A stretch of 43,918 nt of DNA from contig JADFXJ010000019.1 of NCBI GenBank assembly GCA_015233615.1, positions 1 to 43,918 on the forward strand, given 5' to 3'. Below, piece after piece: positions 31,135 to 40,081 of this stretch (position 1 is the stretch's first letter; each line of letters starts with the position of its first letter). The notes under the pieces were generated by a model. The model saw only the letters and a list, made by a program, of their open reading frames with translations. It was not told the DNA's origin and made no database searches. Made by a program: the position numbers and the translations under genes. Source of the DNA: Nitrospirota bacterium (GTDB lineage Bacteria; Nitrospirota; Thermodesulfovibrionia; Thermodesulfovibrionales; Magnetobacteriaceae).

Positions 31135-32550
31135 ATGAATTTAGCGATTAATTTTACGGTTAAGTCGAAAGTACATTACGCGGCACTTCGCATAATTGCA
31201 CCTTGCATAATAGCTCTGGCCAGCATTCTGCTCTCGTTTATATCCGTCGCTTCCACCTACTCCACCGCTTATGGCGAATCGAAAGCTATAACGCCCAAAG
31301 ATATAGAATTAATCGAACTAAAAGACATAACGTTAGAGGATGCACTGGCCGCTTTTTACAAAAACAATTACGACATCCTGATAAGCCGGTATGAAGTGGA
31401 CAAGTCCTATGCCGATTATATTGGATCGAAAATGTTGCCAAACCCGTCCGTCTCTTTCAATTATATCGGCTTTGATGCTCATAACCTTGGCAGGTTATCG
31501 CCGGGCGACAATACCCAACTGACGGTGAGGCTGGATCAGCTAATCGAGCTGGGCGGCAAGAGGGGGCTCAGAACGCAGGCCGCCTCCGAGACTTTAGAGG
31601 CTGCCAAGCTCACCCAAAGGGATACGGTCAGGACTTTGCTCGCAGGGTTTTACACTTTTTTCTTTAACGTTAACCTGGACAGGCTGAACCTGGAATATGC
31701 GAAAAAGGAGCTGGACAACTACGACAAGATTCTCGAAGTCGCGAAAAAGAGGCATAATGCAGGCTTTCTCTCTCTCATCGATTATACAAAGCTGACTCTC
31801 GCAAGGGTGGATCTGGCCAACGCCGTAACCACCAGCGGGAACCAGTTGAAAAATGACGTTGCTCAATTCAACTTTCTCACCGGCGGCAGCATCGGGGTCG
31901 TACCTGCCATCGGGCAGGTGACTGACGCGTTTAAGGAAATCAACGAAGACGATCTACTTAACACGGCCTATCTGAACAGGTACGACCTCCTCTCTCTCCT
32001 CAAACAAGTGAAGGCGGCTGAGAGTAATACAGCTTTGTCGAAGGCAAATAGAATCCCGGATTTGACGGCAGGGGGAGAGTACGATTCTTTCGGTTCCCAG
32101 GGCAGGCCGACCATAGGCCTGGGGTTCGGCATAAACATACCCATATTTAACCGTAATAAGGCAGAGATACTCCACAGGGAAGCGGAGCAAAGCCAGGTAA
32201 GCTTGCAGGTAGAGAGGACGAAAAAGCAGATCGCTCTGGACGTACGCCAGGCCGTTAATAACTACAAATCAAGCGTGGAGATCTTCAGGAATTTTCAGCA
32301 AAACCACGACGCCATTATGGAACTTTCCATGAGGAGCGAACAGGCCTTCTCCATGGGCGGGATAACCGTTTTGGATCTGTTGGACACCAGGAAGGCCGCG
32401 CGGGATTTCATGAATAAGTATAACCAGGCACTCGTTCAGTGCAATCTTAACAGGGAATTGATAAACGTATATACCGGCGATCTGAAGCCGGGAGGTTTGA
32501 ATTCCGACGAACCGAAATCCTACGAGTTGAAATTTGGCGAACCGAAATGA
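31135..32550 (+). CDS. TolC-family outer-membrane efflux channel (CusC/CzcC-like)
   Basis: A 471-residue outer-membrane factor of a tripartite pump. A signal peptide (about residues 20-42) is followed by LEDALAAFYKNNYDILISRY and two repeated halves of helices and strands. KANRIPDLTAGGEYDSF and GLGFGINIPIFNRNKAEI mark the second barrel strand pair (the IPIFNR motif of CzcC-type channels), and ITVLDLLDTRKAARDF the final helix. The tail is a degenerate repeat (DEPKSYELKFGEPK). It overlaps the adaptor gene by ATGA. CzcC-like heavy-metal role follows from the pump downstream. Confidence 0.88.
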   Translation: MNLAINFTVKSKVHYAALRIIAPCIIALASILLSFISVASTYSTAYGESKAITPKDIELIELKDITLEDALAAFYKNNYDILISRYEVDKSYADYIGSKMLPNPSVSFNYIGFDAHNLGRLSPGDNTQLTVRLDQLIELGGKRGLRTQAASETLEAAKLTQRDTVRTLLAGFYTFFFNVNLDRLNLEYAKKELDNYDKILEVAKKRHNAGFLSLIDYTKLTLARVDLANAVTTSGNQLKNDVAQFNFLTGGSIGVVPAIGQVTDAFKEINEDDLLNTAYLNRYDLLSLLKQVKAAESNTALSKANRIPDLTAGGEYDSFGSQGRPTIGLGFGINIPIFNRNKAEILHREAEQSQVSLQVERTKKQIALDVRQAVNNYKSSVEIFRNFQQNHDAIMELSMRSEQAFSMGGITVLDLLDTRKAARDFMNKYNQALVQCNLNRELINVYTGDLKPGGLNSDEPKSYELKFGEPK

Positions 32551-33620
32551 ATAAGATATCGATTGTTTTAATCCCGCCGGTACTTCTTATAATCTTAGCA
32601 GCGTTTATTCCGGGTTGCGAGAAGAAGGTTCCACCCAAGGTGGAAGAGGCTCCCAGGATAACAACCTACAAAGTAGCGTCGAAACTCGTCAGGTCTTACG
32701 TCGAGGCTACCGGGACCATTCAGGCCGATACCATTGGCGGGGCCAAAATACTTTCACCCCTTCCTGGATCGGTTGAAACCATATTCGTCAAAAACGGCGA
32801 TACCGTGAGCAAAGGTAAGCCGCTTCTGGCCATACGGAGCACCGACGTAAGCGATACCTATTCCGCGTACCTCTCATCCTCGTCGCAGCTCAGGCAGACG
32901 GAGAGGGCGTACCGCCTGAACAAGGAGCTGCTATCGGTTGGTGCCATTACCAAAAACGATTTTCTAAACAGCGAGTCCACTTACGAACAGGCTAAAGCCC
33001 TGTCGGAGGGGCTCAAGAGGAAACTCGCTGCTTACGGCGCGTCGTCAAGCGCCTCTTCACTGAAAGATTTTCAGGACAGGCTCGTGATAAAGGCGCCGGT
33101 AGACGGCCGTGTTGCCGATATCCTGGCCCACATAGGCGACCGCTTCGACACCAGCACTCCGCTTATGACGATTGCCAATCCGGACAGGATCATGGTTGTG
33201 GCTAACATATATGACACCGACATTCCCAGGATTAAGAAAGACAAGGAGGTATCTTTCTCTACCGACGTCTTTCCATCGAAAACGTTTATGGGCGTGATCT
33301 CCAATATCAGCGACGTAGAGGACGTGGACACGAAAACGATTAAAACTTATATCAAAATAACCGGCGAAAAGGGCGTTTTCAAACAGAACATGTTTTTGAA
33401 GATAAAGATACTGGATGGTGAGATAACCGTGCCGGAGATTCCAAAGACGGCGATGATCTATAAGGATGGAAAATTTTACGTAAATCTTAAACGGGGGAAT
33501 GCTTTTGCTCTTAAGGAAATTAAACCGGTTAGAGACGTCTCTGAAAAGATCATGGCCGTCGAAGGATTAAACGAGGGGGATGAGGTTGCATATTCTGCTA
33601 TCGATCTGGAAAAACCATAA
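32547..33620 (+). CDS. RND efflux periplasmic adaptor lipoprotein (CzcB/CusB-like)
   Basis: A 357-residue membrane-fusion protein. Lipoprotein signal with Cys24 in AAFIPGCEKK. A lipoyl half-motif (LSPLPGSVETIFVKNGDTVSK) is followed by a helical hairpin (about residues 105-160) and the second half-motif VIKAPVDGRVADILAHIGDR. The beta-barrel domain has VVANIYDTDIPRIKKDKEV. It joins the TolC channel to the pump in the periplasm. Translationally coupled to tolC by a four-base overlap; the 27-bp gap to the pump gene is a GGACAAG repeat. Confidence 0.9.
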   Translation: MNKISIVLIPPVLLIILAAFIPGCEKKVPPKVEEAPRITTYKVASKLVRSYVEATGTIQADTIGGAKILSPLPGSVETIFVKNGDTVSKGKPLLAIRSTDVSDTYSAYLSSSSQLRQTERAYRLNKELLSVGAITKNDFLNSESTYEQAKALSEGLKRKLAAYGASSSASSLKDFQDRLVIKAPVDGRVADILAHIGDRFDTSTPLMTIANPDRIMVVANIYDTDIPRIKKDKEVSFSTDVFPSKTFMGVISNISDVEDVDTKTIKTYIKITGEKGVFKQNMFLKIKILDGEITVPEIPKTAMIYKDGKFYVNLKRGNAFALKEIKPVRDVSEKIMAVEGLNEGDEVAYSAIDLEKP

Positions 33621-33647
33621 GGACAAGAACAGGGACAAGGGCAAGCC

Positions 33648-36600
33648 ATGAGAAAGTGGGTTATCTTCGTAACCGACAACAGTCTCCTGTTTCTTTTGGT
33701 GGTACTGGCTGCTTTTGGTATTTCCCTTTTTCTGGTGAGAGGCCTCAACGTGGAAGCCTTCCCGGATCCGGCCCCACCGATCGTAGAAATCGTAACAATC
33801 TACGAGGGTAAGTCCTCCGAAGAGATGGAAAGGCAGATGACAGTACCTATCGAGGTTGCCCTTGCCGGTATGGAAGGCCTGGAGAGGTTGAATTCCGTCT
33901 CCCTGTACGGCCTTTCGGACGTCAAGTGTAAGTTCGGTTACGGCCTGAAATACAAGGAAGCCAAACAGGAGGTCATAAATCGTCTTGCCAACGTAAGCTT
34001 GCCGGACAGCGTACAGCCTACCATAATTCCCAACCCCATCGGCGAGGTGATGAGGTACACCATTACCGGTTCGGACAACCTTCTGGAACTCAGGACAAGT
34101 CAGGACTGGGTCGTGGCAAGGCACCTGAAGACCGCCGACGGCGTCGAGGACGTACCGTCGGAGGGAGGCTACATAAAAACTTACAACGTATCCGTGCAGC
34201 CGGAGAATCTTGTTAAGTACGGGATTACCCTGTCGCAGGTTATCGATTCGCTCTCCAAATCAAACCTGAACGTCGGGGGCAGGGTGATGGAAATCGGGGA
34301 TCAGTACTACATGGTACGGGGACTCGGGTTGATAAAAAACACCTCGGACATAGAAAAAGCCCTCGTAACGTACAAAAACGGCAAGCCGATATTAATCAAA
34401 AATATCGCTCAGGTGCAGATCGGTAACGTTCCAAGAACCGGCATATCCGCACTCAACGCTATGGACGATGCCATCATGGGCACGGTTGTACTGAGGAAAG
34501 ACGCCAAGAGCATTCCCTCCATCCAATCCATCCACCAAAAGATAAAGGAACTCAACGAGCGCATACTGCCAAAGGGAATAAAGGTCGTGCCCTACTACGA
34601 GCGGTGGGATCTCATCGTCACGGTGGTGAAAAAGGTCATAGAGACGGCTCTGTCCGGCGTAGCCCTTGTAGCCATAGCCCTGTTTATATTCATGGGAAAC
34701 ATTAGGGCCGCCTTAATAACCGCCATGGTAATACCTATATCGCTTCTCATAACGCTTGCGGTCATGGCTCTGAAAGGGGAATCGGCAAATCTACTGTCCA
34801 TAGGGGCGATAGACTTCGGAATCATCGCCGACATACCGTTGATACTCATCGAGGATTACTTCAGGATATCCAAAAAGCACGGCACCGGTACGATGTCGAT
34901 AATAAAAGCCTCGGAGGAGGTAGGCAGGCCCATCCTATTTTCCGTGGCCATAATACTGCTGGCGTTCATTCCCATATTCATGATGCAGGGAGCGGAAGGC
35001 CAGATATTCTCACCCATGGCTAAGACGTACCTCTACGCCATCGTCTTCACTCTGGTACTTACCTTTTCCTACCTGATAGCGTCAAAAAAACTGTTGTTAG
35101 CGCACACTCAGGACAGGGAGCTGCGGGGCTTTCTGCGTTTAAGGAATGCCTACCTGGCAGTGGTGAGGCTACTTTTAAGGAATAATAAAAAGGTTATCAC
35201 GATTACATCGATAATCGTAGTTCTGGGTATCGTCATAGGTATGAAGCTTGTCGGCAGCCAGTTTCTTCCAAAGATGGACGAGGGTAACATGTATATAAGA
35301 ATAGTCTTTCCGTATTCCATAGCGTTAAAGAAGACTTATGAAAACGCTAAAATTGCTAAAAACTATCTCCGGAGCATACCGGAGGTAAAGACCGTGGATT
35401 TCAAAATAGGCAGACCGGAGGACGGCACGGATCCTAATGGGCCGTTTAACTCCGAATATACCGTACTTCTCAAGCCTTATAGCGAGTGGCACAGGGGGCT
35501 GGTTAAGGAAGACCTCGAGGAGGCTGCCCGCAAGGAGCTTAAAAAGCTCTTTCCAAATGCCGACATAAATATATCCCAATACATTCAGGACAACCTCGAA
35601 GAGATGATGTCCGGAGTGAAGGGTGAGAACTCCGTGAAAATTTTTGGCGAAGATCTGGTTAAGCTCGACGATCTGGCAAAAAAGTACAAAGAGAAGCTGG
35701 ACAGCACAAACGGTATTGAAGACGCCGGAATATTCACGGAGCTTGGCCAGCCGAACCTCCTGATAGACGTAAACCGCGAAAACGTCGCCACCCTGGGACT
35801 TACCGTAGAGGACGTACTCGATACCGTATCCGCCGCCCTCGGAGGCAAGACCATAAGCCAGGTGATAGAGGGCGCAAAAAGCTTCGCACTCCTCGTGAGT
35901 TTTCCGGCCGAATACAGGCAGATGCCGGAAAAAATCGGCTCCATTCCCATCGTGCTGCCCACGGGAAGCGCCTCCGTCGGCGTAGTGCCACTGTCCAGAG
36001 TGGCGGACATACGGTATGAAAACGGAGCATCGTTTATCTATCGCGAAAATTTCAGGAGATACATACCAATAAAGTTTACCGTAACCAGCCAGGACCTCGG
36101 AGCAACCGTTGCTAAAGCGCAATCCCAATCCGCCGGTATAAAGCTCCCCGAAGGATATTACGCAGAGTGGAGCGGCATGTTTAACGAAATGAAGGAATCC
36201 TTCAAGAGGTTTTACGTCTCCATCCCCGTTTCGCTCTTCCTGATTATCGCAGTCCTTTATATAATGTACCGATCGTTACAAAACATGGTGATAACAATGG
36301 CGGCACCGGTTTTTGCCGTATTTGCCGGTCTTATGAGCCTGCTGGCAACCGGGGAATCCGTTAGCGTTTCGTCGATAGTCGGATTCATATCCATTATCGG
36401 GGTGAGTTCTCTGAACAGCTCGATAATCGTCAGCCACTACATAAGGCTGTCCATAGAGGGGATGAGCGTCGACGACGCCATATTGGAAACGGTGAAAGAC
36501 AAGTTTCGCCCCGTCCTCATGGGCGGAGTCGTGGCGTCTCTGGGACTCTTACCGGCCGCACTGTCACACGGAGTAGGAAGCCAGATTCAAAAACCTCTGG

Positions 36601-36692
36601 CCATCGTAGTCGTAGGGGGAATGTTTCTGGGAACCTTGCTCAACCTGTTAATCACTCCTTTGCTGCTACGATTCGTCCGGGGAGAGGAATAA
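33648..36692 (+). CDS. czcA: Heavy-metal RND pump (CzcA-like, HME family)
   Basis: A 1014-residue inner-membrane antiporter, close to the usual length. N-terminal FGISLFLVRGLNVEAFPDPAPP is the RND start; two periplasmic porter regions and 12 TM segments follow. TM4 contains DFGIIADIPLILIED: D389, D395 and E402, with the same 6- and 7-residue spacing as the proton-relay D402/D408/E415 of CzcA, and unlike CusA, which lacks the first Asp. That favours divalent metals such as Zn, Co, Ni or Cd. The last TMs have SSLNSSIIVSHYIRL. Third gene of the efflux operon. With a Co/Ni importer in the same window, metal balance is a clear theme. Confidence 0.88.
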   Translation: MRKWVIFVTDNSLLFLLVVLAAFGISLFLVRGLNVEAFPDPAPPIVEIVTIYEGKSSEEMERQMTVPIEVALAGMEGLERLNSVSLYGLSDVKCKFGYGLKYKEAKQEVINRLANVSLPDSVQPTIIPNPIGEVMRYTITGSDNLLELRTSQDWVVARHLKTADGVEDVPSEGGYIKTYNVSVQPENLVKYGITLSQVIDSLSKSNLNVGGRVMEIGDQYYMVRGLGLIKNTSDIEKALVTYKNGKPILIKNIAQVQIGNVPRTGISALNAMDDAIMGTVVLRKDAKSIPSIQSIHQKIKELNERILPKGIKVVPYYERWDLIVTVVKKVIETALSGVALVAIALFIFMGNIRAALITAMVIPISLLITLAVMALKGESANLLSIGAIDFGIIADIPLILIEDYFRISKKHGTGTMSIIKASEEVGRPILFSVAIILLAFIPIFMMQGAEGQIFSPMAKTYLYAIVFTLVLTFSYLIASKKLLLAHTQDRELRGFLRLRNAYLAVVRLLLRNNKKVITITSIIVVLGIVIGMKLVGSQFLPKMDEGNMYIRIVFPYSIALKKTYENAKIAKNYLRSIPEVKTVDFKIGRPEDGTDPNGPFNSEYTVLLKPYSEWHRGLVKEDLEEAARKELKKLFPNADINISQYIQDNLEEMMSGVKGENSVKIFGEDLVKLDDLAKKYKEKLDSTNGIEDAGIFTELGQPNLLIDVNRENVATLGLTVEDVLDTVSAALGGKTISQVIEGAKSFALLVSFPAEYRQMPEKIGSIPIVLPTGSASVGVVPLSRVADIRYENGASFIYRENFRRYIPIKFTVTSQDLGATVAKAQSQSAGIKLPEGYYAEWSGMFNEMKESFKRFYVSIPVSLFLIIAVLYIMYRSLQNMVITMAAPVFAVFAGLMSLLATGESVSVSSIVGFISIIGVSSLNSSIIVSHYIRLSIEGMSVDDAILETVKDKFRPVLMGGVVASLGLLPAALSHGVGSQIQKPLAIVVVGGMFLGTLLNLLITPLLLRFVRGEE

Positions 36693-36856
36693 ACCTGAAA
36701 ATGATGGATTTTCTACCATACTCTAACCTTGCAACCCCTTGCCGGAAAACACTTTTAAAACACACAAAATATTTCTCAAGCATTCTTGAAACGAGGTATG
36801 TTAGTATAAACAAGTAGTTTGAACAAGTGTGACGGTTGAGCGATAGAGGTAAAGCG

Positions 36857-37075
36857 ATGATAAGGTATTTAAAAGGTGGTTATTCTTTTTTAGAAGGGAT
36901 GGCCCGGGTTCTTGATCTTGGGTGTACCATCAGGGGATTTAATGATGTTTCGTTGACACCCGAAGAAGCCGACATAGAGGCGTTAAGATCCGATTTTATG
37001 GCGGTCGGTAAAGACATGCAGAACTCTATGGAGGCTGTTTCAATAGAATATGCCAAAGAAAAAACTCACCGATAA
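36857..37075 (+). CDS. Small protein of unknown function upstream of a DUF2335 gene
   Basis: Starting at the ATG at 36857 (GAGGT six bases upstream) it has 72 residues: MIRYLKGGYSFLEGMARVLD, LGCTIRGFNDVSLTPEEADI, EALRSDFMAVGKDMQNSM. A TTG 21 bases upstream is in the same frame. The sequence is typical of small proteins that sit beside DUF2335 membrane proteins in accessory regions. Its end overlaps the next gene by 26 bp. Function unknown. Confidence 0.65.
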   Translation: MIRYLKGGYSFLEGMARVLDLGCTIRGFNDVSLTPEEADIEALRSDFMAVGKDMQNSMEAVSIEYAKEKTHR

Positions 37076-37535
37076 CCAGAACCGGTTATCACTACGTAAT
37101 AAAAACTCCAACCACCAGGATAAACCACCTCTTCCCCCAAAGTCTCTTGTTTCAATGGAATATAGAGGGCCTTTGCCTCCGGCAAGCGAATTCGCAAAAT
37201 ACGAAGCGGCGCATCCGGGTACGGCAGACAGAATATTAGCTATGGCAGAGGAACAAGGTAGACATCGCCGTGAGATTGAAAAGAGAATTGTAAATATAGA
37301 GGGAAGAAATAGTCTGTTGGGATTAATTTTTGCTTTTCTCATAGCGTTATCAATAATAGCGGGCTCAATCTTCCTGATATTCAACAATAAGGAAATTAGC
37401 GGCTTGTCGTTAGGGGTGACAGGCGTAGCTTCTCTTGTCGGCGTGTTTATTTATGGAAGTCGCCAAAAGAGACTTAAGAGAGAAAAAATGAATAAACACA
37501 TAAGTGGTAATGACACTCCGGAGAGAGAGCAGTAA
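37050..37535 (+). CDS. DUF2335 membrane protein
   Basis: A 161-residue protein with a basic disordered N-terminus, the DUF2335 core GPLPPASEFAKYEAAHPGTADR with ILAMAEEQGRHRREIEKRI, and two C-terminal TM segments (LLGLIFAFLIALSIIAGSIF and LSLGVTGVASLVGVFIYG). DUF2335 proteins are commonly found on mobile elements and in phage-related islands; no function is established. Overlaps the upstream small gene by 26 bp. Confidence 0.85.
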   Translation: MPKKKLTDNQNRLSLRNKNSNHQDKPPLPPKSLVSMEYRGPLPPASEFAKYEAAHPGTADRILAMAEEQGRHRREIEKRIVNIEGRNSLLGLIFAFLIALSIIAGSIFLIFNNKEISGLSLGVTGVASLVGVFIYGSRQKRLKREKMNKHISGNDTPEREQ

Positions 37536-37600
37536 ATCGTATGCAGTAGCAACTTCATGCGGCATCGTTTTGTCAAGATTCTTATTATGAACAGTTTCCG

Positions 37601-37675
37601 AATTCTTTGAAAATCCGGTTCAGGTATGGCGTCTAATTCTTTTTGAGCGGACTTCAGAATATACAATCTATACAT
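37601..37675 (-). pseudogene. Truncated RelE/ParE toxin remnant
   Basis: Only the first ~25 residues match the family (MYRLYILKSAQKELDAIPEP, DFQRI). After this the sequence no longer resembles RelE. It overlaps the end of the RHH antitoxin gene by 8 bp, the usual antitoxin-toxin arrangement, so it is the stump of the cognate toxin. Confidence 0.65.
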
Positions 37676-37895
37676 TCAGAGTGGATTTTCTTCCGGCGAC
37701 ATATTTCTCGTAGTCTTCCGCAGGATCATCTTTCCTGTCTTCGATAGACTGGAGATCGGCTAATATGTCTCTTACTATCTCCGTAATAACCGAACCGATA
37801 TTTGTGTTTTCGCGTACTGCTTCATCTTCCAGATAGGCGTATACGTCCTCCGGGATTGTTACAGATAGCTTTTTTTCTTTTTCACCTGTATTCAT
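37668..37895 (-). CDS. Ribbon-helix-helix antitoxin (CopG/RelB-like)
   Basis: A 75-residue protein: KKLSVTIPEDVYAYLEDEAV is the RHH strand and first helix, NTNIGSVITEIVRDILADLQ the second helix. A charged tail (EDRKDDPAEDYEKYV) would bind the toxin. The stop overlaps the start of a truncated RelE remnant. It now appears to be an orphan antitoxin or DNA-binding regulator. Confidence 0.75.
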   Translation of the reverse strand: MNTGEKEKKLSVTIPEDVYAYLEDEAVRENTNIGSVITEIVRDILADLQSIEDRKDDPAEDYEKYVAGRKSTLNV

Positions 37896-38043
37896 TGGTA
37901 TTCCTCAATCGATTGAATAGAGATGGTTTCCTACATTCAGCATAGTTTATGATAACACACTGTGACGCAGTTTTTAAGGGCATTCCGCGCATTTCCAGTC
38001 ATTTAGGCTTGCCAGGCAGTTACGCGAAGGGGGCGGAAATGAT

Positions 38044-38167
38044 AGTAACTTAGCGCTTATGGGGGGCGTTGTGGGGGCTCTCCCCCGCTCGAAGGGGTAG
38101 CGTAGGACGCGCCCTTTGCGGCCGGAGCGAGGGGAAGGCTTTCCCCTCCTAACTGCGTCTTGTTACT
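38044..38167 (+). ncRNA. Structured RNA-like repeat, copy B
   Basis: Closing pair AGTAAC / GTTACT encloses a core that matches 21369-21538: GGGGCGTTG, GGGGG, GGGGTAG, AGGACGCG, CTTTG, GGCCGG and CCCTCCTAA in the same order. The last hairpin is GGGGAA-GGC-TTTCCCC, a compensated variant of copy A. It begins in the 267-bp gap after the RHH gene, and its closing stem overlaps the stop codon of the CHAT-TPR pseudogene. No metal transporter is near. Confidence 0.6.
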
Positions 38168-39858
38168 GCGAATTAAGTTCGCGTTTGGCGATTTTGAGGT
38201 TTTCTTTCACTGTTTGAGTGCTTGGATGCTTGTCACCGAAAGTGACGGTAAAGATATCAAGCGCCTTTTGGAAAAAGCCGATGCCTTCTCTGGGCTGGCC
38301 CATTTCATTTAAAGCAACACCGTATTAATTCAATAGATGTGCTACGTATTCGTCCTTTTCAGCAATCGCTTCGTTAAAAAGGTCTTCAGTGACTTTATCC
38401 GCAACCATCTCCTGTATGGAAAGTCTGTCACGATACCTGACGAGCTTGTCCAGGTAAATTCCAAGATCTACCGCGTACTTGCAAGCTCGCCTAACGTTCT
38501 CGCTCTCAAGCCCATGATACACCGCCTCCTCAAGAAGCCGGGGCTCCAGCCCTTTACTGCCCTCGATTTCCTCGTCGAACCAACCGAAGGCTATGCCGTG
38601 CGCCTGCCGCTTTTCGTCGGCCTCAAGCTTATCCCATTGCCGATCCCTGATAACCGGCGTTACCCAGTAAAAACTCTTGCCATCGCCCATCATCTCTTGC
38701 TCAAGGAGCGTGAGGGCAACGCCTCTTTCCAGGTGCTTTCCGCCACCGAAGTCTTTAAAAGCTTCGGCCATTACGGGTATCCTGTAGACTGCGGCGCGGC
38801 GCAGGAAACCCTCGAAGCCCTCGAACTCCTTGCCCGCGGTTGCGGCTATCACTTCGGCAAGGTAGGTGTGGATGAACTCCTCGCCTTTGCCCTTTATGGC
38901 CGCTTCCAGGGCTGCCCAGGGAGTCGTAGAACTCAGTCGTAAATACGGTTGCGCCAATGTCCGACACGGGCAAGCCCCATCCCAGGACGACGGGTATACC
39001 CTTTTCCACCATCCGGTAGGCGAAAGACTCGGTGGAACCGTCGCCATGCCTGTCGCCATGCACCTTGCCGGTGTTGCAACCGGAGAGGAAAAGCATCCGG
39101 AGCTTGTGTTTCTTAAGCGCCTCCCATAGCCTTTCGGGTGTGACGCGATCCGTATAACCGGCCTCGGTTTCCAGGTAAAAGACCGGCCCTATATCGTCAA
39201 GCACGTCCGCGTGGCTGGTGATATGTACTATATCGCAGCCTCCGAATTCGAAGATCGAATCTTTTAAGCCTTCGACGCTGTCGGAGTCCTCAAACTTTAT
39301 GTCTATCGGGTATTTCGCCGTTGCCTTAATTATGCGATCTTCTTCCTCCTCAAATTTGAGGACATTATCGGTGCCGAGGTCTGTCGGTGAAGAAGCCATG
39401 AATACCATCTTTAACGGGCGCTTTTCGATATTCGAACTCTTGCGCCAGCCCTTTTCGCTAACCATGTGGACAAGGTGTTTTCCATTGTCGAGGAGGAGGA
39501 ACCGTCCTCCGTCGTGAATCAGCTCGAAGGGTAGGGCGCTGAATTCCGGGCCTGTTTCGATGTTCAGGTATATGGGCTCACTTTCTCGATAAGCCGCGTC
39601 AAGGATGGATTTAAGCTTGCCGCCGGTGCCATTCAATATGGAATAGAGCCGATTGCCGATTTCCGCGCCTTCCACGGGGTTGGTCTTCCATTGCTCAAAC
39701 TTCGTTTCTTTCAGCAGGCTGGCGAGCGTCGCGTCATCTGCGTCGTGGGACTTAATGCCGTCAAAAAGGACGTCCCGTTTCCCGCCTTTAGCCTCGTCGG
39801 CCAGCTTTACCCGTACTCGTTTAAATCCTGGTGCAGCTTCCGTACTTCCCGTGCTCAT
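38163..39858 (-). pseudogene. CHAT-domain protease with C-terminal TPR, frameshifted and with a nonsense codon
   Basis: CHAT proteins are caspase-like cysteine peptidases that act in bacterial cell-death and defence systems. From the ATG at 39858 the frame carries the catalytic pair H217 (DIVHITSHADVL) and C261 (LFLSGCNTG). Around 38925 (after TTEFYDSL) the frame must shift by one base to continue as PWAALEAAIKGKGEEFIHTY, a helical region, down to HLLN. A TAA at about 38325 follows, and the same frame goes on as YGVALNEMGQPREGIGFFQK, ALDIFTVTFGDKHPSTQTV, a kinesin-light-chain-type TPR, ending at 38163. The active-site residues persist, so the gene was probably functional recently. A sequencing error at the frameshift would leave the CHAT part intact. 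Confidence 0.78.
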
Positions 39859-39935
39859 AGTTCACTCCCTAAAACACCCTAAACCCGGTTTAAAAAACCT
39901 GACACTATAATACCATTTTTCGTATACTTAGATGT

Positions 39936-40047
39936 CTGAACTGTGATTTATATGATTTCTTGATTTAGTATGATTAATAATTTGGAAAGCGGATATTTGT
40001 TGTCATTTTCATAGTCTTCATTTAATCATTGTTAATCACAGTTCAAG
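39936..40047. mobile_element. MITE-like repeat with CTGAACTGTGATT ends
   Basis: Inverted ends CTGAACTGTGATT (39936-39948) and AATCACAGTTCAAG (40034-40047) flank an AT-rich interior with repeated TATGATT / TTGATT motifs. This matches a dispersed element type known from many bacterial genomes. It lies between the CHAT and HDOD genes. Confidence 0.75.
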
Positions 40048-40081
40048 ACAATTATCAGCTTCGTTCGCGGGTATGCTATAT

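Noticed and set aside
35325-36128. 267-codon minus-strand frame within the RND pump gene
   Set aside because: Antisense shadow of czcA-like coding sequence; composition mirrors codon bias of the true gene.
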